Positions 25,528 through 33,209 of a stretch of DNA of 38,635 bases are shown here, one piece after another. Location of the stretch: positions 1-38,635 of the forward strand of contig JASBRL010000086.1 of the NCBI GenBank assembly GCA_030149475.1. The letters are read 5' to 3'. The translations under genes were made by a program, and so were the position numbers. Positions within the stretch are counted from its first letter, which is position 1. Every line of letters starts with the position of its first letter. The stretch is from Marinobacter sp. Lineage in GTDB: Bacteria > Pseudomonadota > Gammaproteobacteria > Pseudomonadales > Oleiphilaceae. A model generated the notes under the pieces. That model was not told where the DNA came from. It worked only from the letters and a program-made list of their open reading frames with translations, and did not search any database.

Positions 25528-26323
25528 GGGCCAGGGTGCGGTCCGGAATATCGGTAACCAGCATGTGGCCGGGGCTGTGGGTGATGGCAAACGGTACACC
25601 CGAGTCAATCAATACCTGCTGCGGTGTTACGCCGCAGGCCCAGAACACCGGAATCTCGTGGTCTGCAACGGTGACCGGATCACCATAGTCGGGCGCGTGC
25701 AGCTCTGCTATGCCGATCAGGCCGGGGTTGCCCAGGTGTACCGGTGCACCGTGCACCTGGGGGTAACGCGTGGTGATCTGAATCGCACGGATAGCGTCCG
25801 CCCCAGAAAAGGGGCGCATGGAGACCACCAGATTGCCGACAAAGCCGCCCGCCGGCGTCAGTGGTATCGAGGTCTGGTACATCGGAACATTCCGGCCCTG
25901 GTCGATGTGGCGGATGCTGAGGCCGGACTGTATCAGCGCATGTTCGAAGGTGAACGAGCACCCGAGGGCAAACGTCACCAGGTCGTCCCGCCACTCGTCG
26001 GCAACCTCGACCACTGTTTCAGTGGCAACACCATTGCGGTATATCCGGTAGGCGGGAACATCCCGGGCAATATCCAGATCTCCGGCCATGAGGTCGCAGG
26101 TGCGAGCCCCGGGCTCGCTGACGGCCAGCACCGGGCAGGGCTTCGGGTTGGCCTAGCAGAAACGCAGAAAACCGGCAGCCTGAGCTTCCGGCAGGATCAC
26201 CAGGTTGACCTGCACAAAGCCGCTCGCCAGGCCCGAGGTCGGACCGTTCAGCAATCCATCCCGGGCTGCCTGGCGAACTGCTTGCGGGGTGGACTGCGCA
26301 TTCAGGGTCGGTGTCACGGTCAT
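25520..26323 (-). pseudogene. D-glutamate cyclase family gene (DUF1445, YcsI-like) interrupted by an in-frame amber codon
   Basis: Translated from the ATG at 26323, the minus strand reads MTVTPTLNAQ and then a family-typical N terminus with NGPTSGLASGFVQVNLVILP, but meets TAG at 26153-26155 (codon 57, after GFLRFC). The frame continues directly with [15 protein letters not shown] and is intact to 25520, including [10 protein letters not shown], then [31 protein letters not shown] and FWACGVTPQ. The total of 267 codons equals the family length, so the only lesion is the amber triplet, one C-to-T change from CAG. Relatives form 5-oxo-D-proline from D-glutamate or are annotated as hydro-lyases. 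Re-initiation at GTG 26131 would lose the N-terminal quarter. It lies first in the cluster, 58 bases before dctP. Either it is a recent pseudogene, or the amber is read through, or the base is wrong. Confidence 0.82.
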
Positions 26324-26341
26324 GGCGCTGCCTTAAAAATG

Positions 26342-26379
26342 AACGATTATTACATTTAAGGCAGATGTAACGATTAATA
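26342..26379. promoter_or_regulatory. Candidate LysR-type operator and promoter upstream of the TRAP/pxp cluster
   Basis: The inverted pair TTACAT (26350-26355) and ATGTAA (26365-26370), and the near-direct repeat AACGATTATTA (26342) and AACGATTAATA (26369), lie just upstream of the ATG at 26323, in an AT-rich stretch downstream of the LysR gene at 26441-27343. On the minus strand a TTGTAT element could serve as a -35 box. The arrangement fits a LysR-controlled promoter, but no site has been proven. Confidence 0.45.
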
Positions 26380-26440
26380 CAATTCGAAAGATAGGATCAG
26401 TTCTGATCGAAAAACCTGATCAGACAATGTTATTGCTGAC

Positions 26441-27343
26441 TTACGCCGGTTTTTCCAGGGAAGGTGCTCGTTGTTCGGCCGTCGACAATGCCAGATCGGC
26501 GATACCATCGACCACGTTACCGCCGGGCCCGGCCCGATAGGCGGCGACGAATGCCAGGTCGGGAACCGTTGCATCGACCTCAAACTGACGCAGGGCGCCG
26601 CTGCTCAGTTCATTTTGGAGAATCTCCCGGGGCAGGGCGCTGACACCGAGGCCGTCGACCGTCATACGAATGATGGTCGACAGTGACGAGCTGGAATGAA
26701 TCCGGGTGGAATGATTCATCGGGTCCACCAGAGAGCGAATAGCCATGTAAGGCTCGCTCTTGCGCGGGTAGGTCACGATGGGCCAGGTGGACAGGTCAGA
26801 CAGCGACATGGGCCCGGCCGGAATATTCAAGCTCGGGCTGGCGACCCAGATCAGCGAGTACCGACAGAGCGCTCGGTTAATGATGCCGGGCTGATTGACG
26901 CCGCCCATCAGAAAGGCCATGTCGATGTCGTGATTGACCAGCTTCTCGGCCAGATTGACGGAAATGTCCACATCCAGCTCCAGATTGATCGCCGGGTAGG
27001 CTTCGCTGACCCGTTCAATCAGCTGTGGCAACCAGGTGTGGGCAATGGTCTCCGACACCGCCAGACGTATGGTGCCCTGGATTGATTCCGGTCTGGCCAC
27101 GGCCTGCATCATCTCGCCGTGCAGGCTCAGCAATTTCTCGGCGTAAATCAGAAACTCACGGCCTTTGGCGGTCAGCGTTACCTTGCGCGCCGACCGATTG
27201 AATAGCTCGACGCCGAGCTGATCTTCCAGGCCGGCTATGCGAGCCGACACGGACGGTTGCGATGCGTAAACACGATTCGCCGCCGCCCGGAAACTGCCCA
27301 GTCTGGCAATCCAGACAAACGTTTCCAGTGTACGGATGTTCAT
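26441..27343 (-). CDS. LysR-family regulator, probable regulator of the TRAP/5-oxoprolinase cluster
   Basis: A 300-residue LysR protein. Residues 1-60 form the DNA-binding domain (LETFVWIARLGSFRAAANRVY, then ASQPSVSARIAGLEDQLG). The remainder is the two-lobed effector-binding domain. It points in the same direction as the cluster and sits directly upstream of its first gene with a 117-base gap, so control of the cluster is inferred from position. The effector may be the imported compound or 5-oxoproline. Confidence 0.88.
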   Translation of the reverse strand: MNIRTLETFVWIARLGSFRAAANRVYASQPSVSARIAGLEDQLGVELFNRSARKVTLTAKGREFLIYAEKLLSLHGEMMQAVARPESIQGTIRLAVSETIAHTWLPQLIERVSEAYPAINLELDVDISVNLAEKLVNHDIDMAFLMGGVNQPGIINRALCRYSLIWVASPSLNIPAGPMSLSDLSTWPIVTYPRKSEPYMAIRSLVDPMNHSTRIHSSSSLSTIIRMTVDGLGVSALPREILQNELSSGALRQFEVDATVPDLAFVAAYRAGPGGNVVDGIADLALSTAEQRAPSLEKPA

Positions 27344-27454
27344 GGGGTCACCGAATGGCCGCTGGTGTCTGAATCATAGGTCACCGGAGGCGGCGCTCGC
27401 AAAGCAGCGGTCCGATGCCTGACCGTTGGCGGCGGGCGGATTTCCCGGGAGCGT

Positions 27455-27907
27455 TCAGATCCCGGCATCGCGCACGCTCTCCATCACCACAAACGTGCTG
27501 GTCTGCTGCACGTGGGGCAGGGCCGAGAGCTGTTCTCCCAGAACCCGGCGGTATTCGGTCATGTTCCGGGTGCGCACTTTCAGAAGGTAGTCGAAGTTAC
27601 CGGCGATCATGTGGCACTGCTCGACGGCCGCAATGTTCTTGACCGCCGCGTTGAAGGCCGCCAGTGCGACGCTGCTGGTGTCTTTCAGGGTCAGTTGCAC
27701 AAAGGCGATATGGCTCTGGCCCAGCTTGGCCTGGTTGACCTGAGCGGTGTAGCCGGTGATATATCCCTGCTCTTCGAGTCGGCGCATCCTGACCTGGCAG
27801 GGGGTTTTCGAAAGCCCGACCCGGGAGGCCAGGTCAGTGATGGTCAGGCGCGCGTGTTTCTGCAACTCGCGGATGATCGCGAGATCAATCCGGTCCAGGT
27901 CGAGCAT
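27455..27907 (-). CDS. Lrp/AsnC-family regulator, PutR-like by position
   Basis: A 150-residue regulator. The N-terminal helix-turn-helix is LDRIDLAIIRELQKHARLTI followed by TDLASRVGLSKTPCQVRMRRLEEQGYI. The C-terminal RAM domain includes VEQCHMIAGNFDYLLKV, a typical amino-acid-sensing region. The start at 27907 is chosen because it begins the family domain and has an AGGA site; the in-frame start at 27928 has none. It is divergent from putA, the arrangement known for Lrp-type activators of proline utilisation (PutR) in other proteobacteria. Proline as the effector is inferred. Confidence 0.85.
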   Translation of the reverse strand: MLDLDRIDLAIIRELQKHARLTITDLASRVGLSKTPCQVRMRRLEEQGYITGYTAQVNQAKLGQSHIAFVQLTLKDTSSVALAAFNAAVKNIAAVEQCHMIAGNFDYLLKVRTRNMTEYRRVLGEQLSALPHVQQTSTFVVMESVRDAGI

Positions 27908-28114
27908 TGTCTTGTCCTGTCTGGTCATTTACTGACGAGTGTACGCCGGGCCTGATCTTCGTACCCGGTAGCGACGTAGTCATTAAGCAGAGCCAATATC
28001 GCGCATCTTGGGCAAGTCGTTGCCAGTAACGCTATGATGAATGAAGTGAGCTGCTCTGATCGCAATAGCTCGCAGGTCACCCGGAAAGAGTAGTCTAAGG
28101 TGTTTTTCCCAAAA

Positions 28115-28158
28115 AATTAACGTTTAACGGGGTATCGTAAAACGAAACGACGTTAATT
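28115..28158. promoter_or_regulatory. Inverted repeat in the putA leader, candidate Lrp-type binding site
   Basis: Perfect 8-base arms AATTAACG (28115) and CGTTAATT (28151) face each other across 28 bases that contain further AACG/CGTT half-sites. The site lies about 100 bases upstream of putA in the 348-bp putA/Lrp-gene intergenic region (27908-28255), which has no gene. Extended multi-half-site regions suit an Lrp-family octamer. Confidence 0.4.
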
Positions 28159-28255
28159 CAGGCGAAAATGCGTCCTTATACTGTTCGTAAAGTGAAAGTG
28201 ACTTTGTTATTCCCAGTAAAATGAGGGCACGACAAACAACACAGAGGGCACCACC

Positions 28256-31200
28256 ATGAGACCGCAGCCGTCAGAAACTCCCGAGCTGGTCGATAGTCGT
28301 CAGGCGCTTCGTCATTATTACCTTGTCGATGAATACACGGTTATCAGTGAGATGATTGCCAGCGCTCAGTTGACCGAGGCAGAACGCAAGGCGATATCCG
28401 CTCGGGCGGCCGATCTGGTACGCAGCGTACGCAAGAACGCAAAGTCCACCATTATGGAAAAGTTTCTGGCGGAGTATGGCCTCACCACCAAAGAAGGTGT
28501 TGCCCTGATGTGCCTGGCTGAAGCATTGCTGCGCGTGCCCGACAACACCACGATTCACGAACTGATTGAAGACAAGATTACGTCAGGCGCCTGGGGCACT
28601 CACGTGGGGCGGGCGTCCTCGTCTCTGATCAACACCGCTACCGTCGCCCTGCTGATGACCAGTAACCTGCTGAAAGATTCACAGCGCAACAGCGTTGGCG
28701 AGACTCTGCGCAAGCTGCTCAAGCGCTTTGGCGAGCCGGTTATCCGTACGGTGGCCGGTCAGGCGATGAAAGAAATGGGCCGCCAGTTTGTGCTGGGGCG
28801 CAACATCGACGAAGCCCAGGACGAAGCCAAAGACTATATGGCCAAAGGCTATACCTACTCGTACGACATGCTTGGTGAAGCGGCCCGGACCGACGACGAT
28901 GCCAAACGCTATTATGACTCCTATTCGAACGCGATCGACAGTATCGCCAAGTCCTGCAAGGGCGACGTACGCAAAAATCCGGGCATTTCGGTCAAGCTCT
29001 CCGCCCTGCTGGCCCGCTATGAATACGGCAACCGTGAGCGGGTGATGAATGAATTGCTGCCCCGCGCCAGATCGTTGGTGAAAAAAGCGGCTGCGGCGAA
29101 CATGGGCTTCAATATTGATGCTGAGGAACAGGACCGTCTGGACCTGTCGCTGGATGTGATCGAGGCGCTGGTGTCGGACCCCGAACTGGCCGGCTGGGAC
29201 GGGTTCGGTGTGGTGGTGCAGGCGTACGGCAAGCGTTCCTCGTTTGCTCTTGACTGGCTGTACGGACTGGCCGAGAAATACGACCGGCGGTTCATGGTCC
29301 GGCTGGTGAAAGGCGCCTACTGGGATGCCGAGATCAAGCGTGCCCAGGTGATGGGCCTGGACGGATTCCCGGTATTCACTCGTAAGGCGTGCAGTGATGT
29401 ATCGTTCATCACCTGCGCGACCAAACTGATCAATATGACCGACCGGATCTACCCGCAGTTTGCCACCCATAACGCCCATTCGGTCTCGGCTATTCTTGAA
29501 CTGGCGAAAATTAAAGGGGTGGACAACTATGAGTTCCAGCGCCTGCATGGCATGGGCGAATCCCTGCACAGTGAGGTGTTGCGAGTCAGCGGAGTGCCTT
29601 GCCGGATTTACGCTCCCGTCGGCCCTCATAAAGACCTGCTGGCGTATCTCGTGCGGCGATTGCTGGAGAATGGCGCGAACAGCTCGTTCGTCAACCAGAT
29701 CGTTGACACCCGGATTACGCCGGAAGACATCGCCAGGGACCCGATTGATTCGGTCCGGGAGATGGGGCAGAACATATCCAGTAAAGCGATTGTTCATCCG
29801 AAAAAGATCTTCGGCGAACAGCGCCGGAACTCCAAAGGCTGGGATATTACCGACCCGGTGACCGTCGCGGAGATTGATCGCGGCCGGGATGCCTTCCGGG
29901 ATCATCGCTGGAAAGGTGGGCCGATCATCGCGGGTGACGTGGCCGGCGCTGAAGTGCAGGTGGTGCGTAACCCGGCAAATCCGGACGATACCGTCGGCAA
30001 TGTGACCCAGGCGTCGGAAACCGACGTCGACACTGCGGTCAAAGCGGCGCTTGAAGGTTTCAAGAGCTGGTCCGCACGCCCCGCAGAAGAGCGCGCCGAG
30101 TGCGTGCGCCGGGTTGGGGACCTGTACGAAGAGAATGCCCATGAGCTTTTCGCCCTGGCGATCAGGGAAGCCGGCAAGTCCATGCCCGACGCGATCGCGG
30201 AAATCCGCGAAGCGGTGGATTTTTCACAGTATTACGCCGGCGAAGCGGTCCGTTACAAAGACAGCGGCGACGCCCGGGGCGTGATCGTTTGTATCTCTCC
30301 GTGGAATTTCCCGCTGGCCATCTTTACCGGCCAGATTATGGCGAACCTGGCCGCCGGCAACGTGGTGCTGGCAAAGCCGGCCGAGCAGACGTCGCTGCTT
30401 GCTGCGCGTGCGGTCGAGCTCATGCACGAAGCCGGTATTCCCGGGGATGCTATCCAGTTGTTACCCGGGGCGGGGTCGGTCGTGGGTGGCGCTCTGACCT
30501 CCGACTCCCGCGTTTCCGGTGTCTGCTTTACCGGTTCGACAGCAACGGCCCAGCGTATTGACAAGGCGATGGCCGAACACATGGCGCCGGACGCTGTGCT
30601 GGTGGCGGAAACCGGTGGCCTGAACGCGATGATCGTGGACTCCACCGCGCTGCCCGAGCAGGTGGTTCGGGATGTGCTGGCGTCGTCCTTCCAGAGCGCA
30701 GGGCAGCGATGTTCGGCCCTGCGTATGCTGTATGTCCAGAAGGACATCGCCGGGCATCTGCTGGAGATGCTTTACGGGGCCATGGAGGAGCTCGGCATCG
30801 GCGACCCCTGGTTGCTGTCGACGGATGTGGGCCCGGTTATTGATGAGGCCGCCCGCAAGAAAATTGCTGATCACTGCGACCGGTTCGAGAAAAAGGGACG
30901 CCTGTTGAAGAAACTCAACGTGCCCGGGAAAGGCACGTTTGTGTCGCCGGCGGTCATCAGCCTGGGAGGCATCGAAGAAATGCCGGAAGAGATCTTCGGG
31001 CCGGTGCTGCATGTGGCGACCTTTGAGGCAAAAAATCTCGACAAGGTGGTGGATGACGTGAACGCCATGGGCTACGGCCTGACGTTCGGCGTCCATAGCC
31101 GGGTAGATCGCCGGGTTGAACGAATTGCCAGCCGGATCAAGGTAGGTAACACCTACGTCAACCGTAACCAGATTGGCGCGATTGTCGGCTCCCAACCGTT

Positions 31201-31891
31201 CGGCGGCGAGGGGCTGTCGGGGACCGGACCCAAAGCAGGCGGCCCACAGTATGTCCGTCGCTTCCTCAAGGGCGACACTGTACAGCGTCCGGCCGAGTCC
31301 GGCGGCAAGGCGGTGGACGCCAAAAAGCTGGAAAGCCTGATTGCCAAACTGGCCGATCCCAAAGCCCGGCCGCTGTCGCCAACAGCCCGTGTTGACGCGA
31401 TGAAACCGGTCTTCAGCACGGTGCCTGAGCCATTGGACGCCCACATCGAGGATATGCCCGGGCCGACCGGAGAGCAGAACCGGCTCTCCAATCACCCCCG
31501 CGGGGTCGTGTTGTGCCTGGGCCCGGACAAGGAGACCGCGCTGGAGCAGGCGGCAATGGCCTTATCCCAGGGCAACAAGGTGGTTGTCATCGCGCCAGAC
31601 GTCAACGGTATGGTGGAGAAAGCGGTTAACGCGGGCCTGCCGATTGTCGGTCTTGAGGGGCACCTGGAGCCGGACGCCCTGGCGACAGCAAGCGGGTTTG
31701 CCGCCGTCGTCAGTTGTGCCGGGACGGATCAGCTCCGGGCATTCCGCCAGGCGCTGGCAAAGCGCGACGGCGCGTTGCTGCCGCTGATTACTGAGCACCG
31801 TCTGGATCAGCGTTATGTCATTGAACGGCACTTGTGCGTGGACACCACGGCGGCTGGCGGCAATGCCAGTCTGATTGCGGCGTCCGAGTAA
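28256..31891 (+). CDS. putA: PutA, bifunctional proline dehydrogenase and pyrroline-5-carboxylate dehydrogenase
   Basis: A 1211-residue membrane-associated enzyme taking proline to glutamate with FAD and NAD. Residues 1-60 lack the ribbon-helix-helix DNA-binding domain, so unlike E. coli PutA it should not repress its own gene. The proline dehydrogenase barrel (about residues 130-480) shows RLVKGAYWDAEIKRAQ and RLHGMGESLH. The aldehyde dehydrogenase domain (about 560-1010) has E785 (VAETGG) and nucleophile C819 (SAGQRCSALR). Residues beyond about 1030 form the extra C-terminal domain of long PutAs. This gives the type B architecture (C-terminal domain without DNA-binding domain). An AGAGG site precedes the ATG. 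A divergent Lrp gene probably activates it. Confidence 0.96.
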   Translation: MRPQPSETPELVDSRQALRHYYLVDEYTVISEMIASAQLTEAERKAISARAADLVRSVRKNAKSTIMEKFLAEYGLTTKEGVALMCLAEALLRVPDNTTIHELIEDKITSGAWGTHVGRASSSLINTATVALLMTSNLLKDSQRNSVGETLRKLLKRFGEPVIRTVAGQAMKEMGRQFVLGRNIDEAQDEAKDYMAKGYTYSYDMLGEAARTDDDAKRYYDSYSNAIDSIAKSCKGDVRKNPGISVKLSALLARYEYGNRERVMNELLPRARSLVKKAAAANMGFNIDAEEQDRLDLSLDVIEALVSDPELAGWDGFGVVVQAYGKRSSFALDWLYGLAEKYDRRFMVRLVKGAYWDAEIKRAQVMGLDGFPVFTRKACSDVSFITCATKLINMTDRIYPQFATHNAHSVSAILELAKIKGVDNYEFQRLHGMGESLHSEVLRVSGVPCRIYAPVGPHKDLLAYLVRRLLENGANSSFVNQIVDTRITPEDIARDPIDSVREMGQNISSKAIVHPKKIFGEQRRNSKGWDITDPVTVAEIDRGRDAFRDHRWKGGPIIAGDVAGAEVQVVRNPANPDDTVGNVTQASETDVDTAVKAALEGFKSWSARPAEERAECVRRVGDLYEENAHELFALAIREAGKSMPDAIAEIREAVDFSQYYAGEAVRYKDSGDARGVIVCISPWNFPLAIFTGQIMANLAAGNVVLAKPAEQTSLLAARAVELMHEAGIPGDAIQLLPGAGSVVGGALTSDSRVSGVCFTGSTATAQRIDKAMAEHMAPDAVLVAETGGLNAMIVDSTALPEQVVRDVLASSFQSAGQRCSALRMLYVQKDIAGHLLEMLYGAMEELGIGDPWLLSTDVGPVIDEAARKKIADHCDRFEKKGRLLKKLNVPGKGTFVSPAVISLGGIEEMPEEIFGPVLHVATFEAKNLDKVVDDVNAMGYGLTFGVHSRVDRRVERIASRIKVGNTYVNRNQIGAIVGSQPFGGEGLSGTGPKAGGPQYVRRFLKGDTVQRPAESGGKAVDAKKLESLIAKLADPKARPLSPTARVDAMKPVFSTVPEPLDAHIEDMPGPTGEQNRLSNHPRGVVLCLGPDKETALEQAAMALSQGNKVVVIAPDVNGMVEKAVNAGLPIVGLEGHLEPDALATASGFAAVVSCAGTDQLRAFRQALAKRDGALLPLITEHRLDQRYVIERHLCVDTTAAGGNASLIAASE

Positions 31892-31918
31892 CCGCTCAGG
31901 AGCATCGAGCGTAGCGTT

Positions 31919-31944
31919 GGCGGGCGTCTTCCGGGATGCCCGCC
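31919..31944 (+). other. Hairpin downstream of putA
   Basis: A perfect stem (GGCGGGC / GCCCGCC) with a 12-base loop, followed at once by a second short stem (AGGCG / CGCCT). There is no T tract here; the T-tailed terminator lies about 75 bases further on. The two structures may protect the 3' end of the putA message. Confidence 0.4.
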
Positions 31945-32018
31945 AGGCGCTGATCGCCTGTGTTGAACACGTCGGCCGCGGTCGCCGCTCGCCTGTGACC
32001 TGATTTCTTTGTTGACTC

Positions 32019-32052
32019 AAAGCCTGGAGTATTCGGCACTTCGGGCTTTTTT
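32019..32052 (+). terminator. Probable Rho-independent terminator of putA
   Basis: A 12-bp stem with two G-U wobbles (AAAGCCTGGAGT / ACTTCGGGCTTT), a 7-base loop and a run of six T residues. It lies 128 bases after the putA stop in the 309-bp gap before the next gene, which otherwise holds only the hairpin at 31919 and presumably the LysR promoter. Confidence 0.65.
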
Positions 32053-32200
32053 GCGTAGCTGAACACCGAGTCGTTTCCAGGAGCCCGGTCCCGCATTCAG
32101 CCGTCCAGCCCCGGATTTTGTCGTATAGTCTTGCCATTGACCCGGCAGGCGATCAGTCTGTCTGCCTTTCCCTGACGCGATCAGTTTCAGAGACCCCGCT

Positions 32201-33088
32201 ATGGACATCCGGCAGTTACAATTCCTTATTGCGCTTGATGAGCTTCGTCACTTCGGTGAGGCGGCCAGCCGCTGCCATGTGACCCAGCCCGCGCTTTCCA
32301 TGCGGTTACGTCAACTGGAGGACGAACTGGGGCTGACGCTGGTCCGTCGCGGGCACCGGTTTGTCGGCTTTACCGAGGAGGGCCAGCGCATCCTGGGCTG
32401 GGCACGGGCGGTGCTGGCAGCGCACGACGGGTTGCATGCCGAAGCCTCGGTCTGCCGGGGGCAACTGGTGGGTACGCTGCGGATCGGGATGGTGCCCCTG
32501 GCCGGGTTTGAACCCATGCCACTGCTTCAGCGTTTCGCAGCGCAGCATGCCGACGTGCGGTTTGAGCTCAAATCCCTCAGCAGTGAGCAGATTCTGGCAG
32601 GGCTTGATACCAATCGGCTCGACGCCGGCTTTGCCTATGCCGACAGCAACCATGCCCGCAAGTATCAGTGGCTGGAAGTCGCCGAAACCCGCATGGGGCT
32701 GCTATTCAACCGGCATCGCTGGACATTCGGTGATCCGGAACTCGACTGGGCCGCACTGGAAAATCTGCCTCTGGGCGTGCTGAGCAAGGGCATGCATTTC
32801 CGTCAGTCGCTGGATCACGGGTTACAGACGGCGGGTGTGGAATTGATCCCCCTTATCGAGACGGACTCGGTCGAACGTCTGATTCAGTCGGTGACAGCGG
32901 GCCTGTGTTGTGCAGTGATGCCGCTCGGCGGCGGGCTGGAACAGCGGGACGACGCACTGGAGCTCCTGCCGATTGCCGACAGTCACACTCTTGCGCCTCT
33001 GGGTCTGGCGATGCGCCGCGGATCTCCCGTCTCGGCCTTGGCGGAGGCCCTGTTCCAGTTTGTTGAGGCGAGTTTGCCGAATCGGTGA
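32201..33088 (+). CDS. LysR-family regulator, upstream of the second FdhF/YdeP gene
   Basis: A 295-residue LysR protein. The winged helix (MDIRQLQFLIALDELRHFG, then EAASRCHVTQPALSMRLRQLE) is followed by a full effector domain. It precedes the molybdoenzyme gene on the same strand with a 121-base gap, so it may control or be co-expressed with it. C-terminal features such as AVMPLGGGLEQ do not identify a subgroup with confidence. The effector is unknown. Confidence 0.88.
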   Translation: MDIRQLQFLIALDELRHFGEAASRCHVTQPALSMRLRQLEDELGLTLVRRGHRFVGFTEEGQRILGWARAVLAAHDGLHAEASVCRGQLVGTLRIGMVPLAGFEPMPLLQRFAAQHADVRFELKSLSSEQILAGLDTNRLDAGFAYADSNHARKYQWLEVAETRMGLLFNRHRWTFGDPELDWAALENLPLGVLSKGMHFRQSLDHGLQTAGVELIPLIETDSVERLIQSVTAGLCCAVMPLGGGLEQRDDALELLPIADSHTLAPLGLAMRRGSPVSALAEALFQFVEASLPNR

Positions 33089-33209
33089 CCCTGTAAGCGA
33101 GGAGCCCGGCCGGTCAATAAGCAGCACTGATTGATTCATCTTGAATTCTGATTAGACGGTTATCATTGGCCGCCGTACCCTGATGCCTATTTAACCTCAG
33201 GACCTGGCC

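Noticed and set aside
25462..25608. N-terminal extension of DctP containing a repeated CFKP motif
   Set aside because: It is translation of the 12-base tandem repeat in the leader; the signal peptide and ribosome site support the start at 25461.
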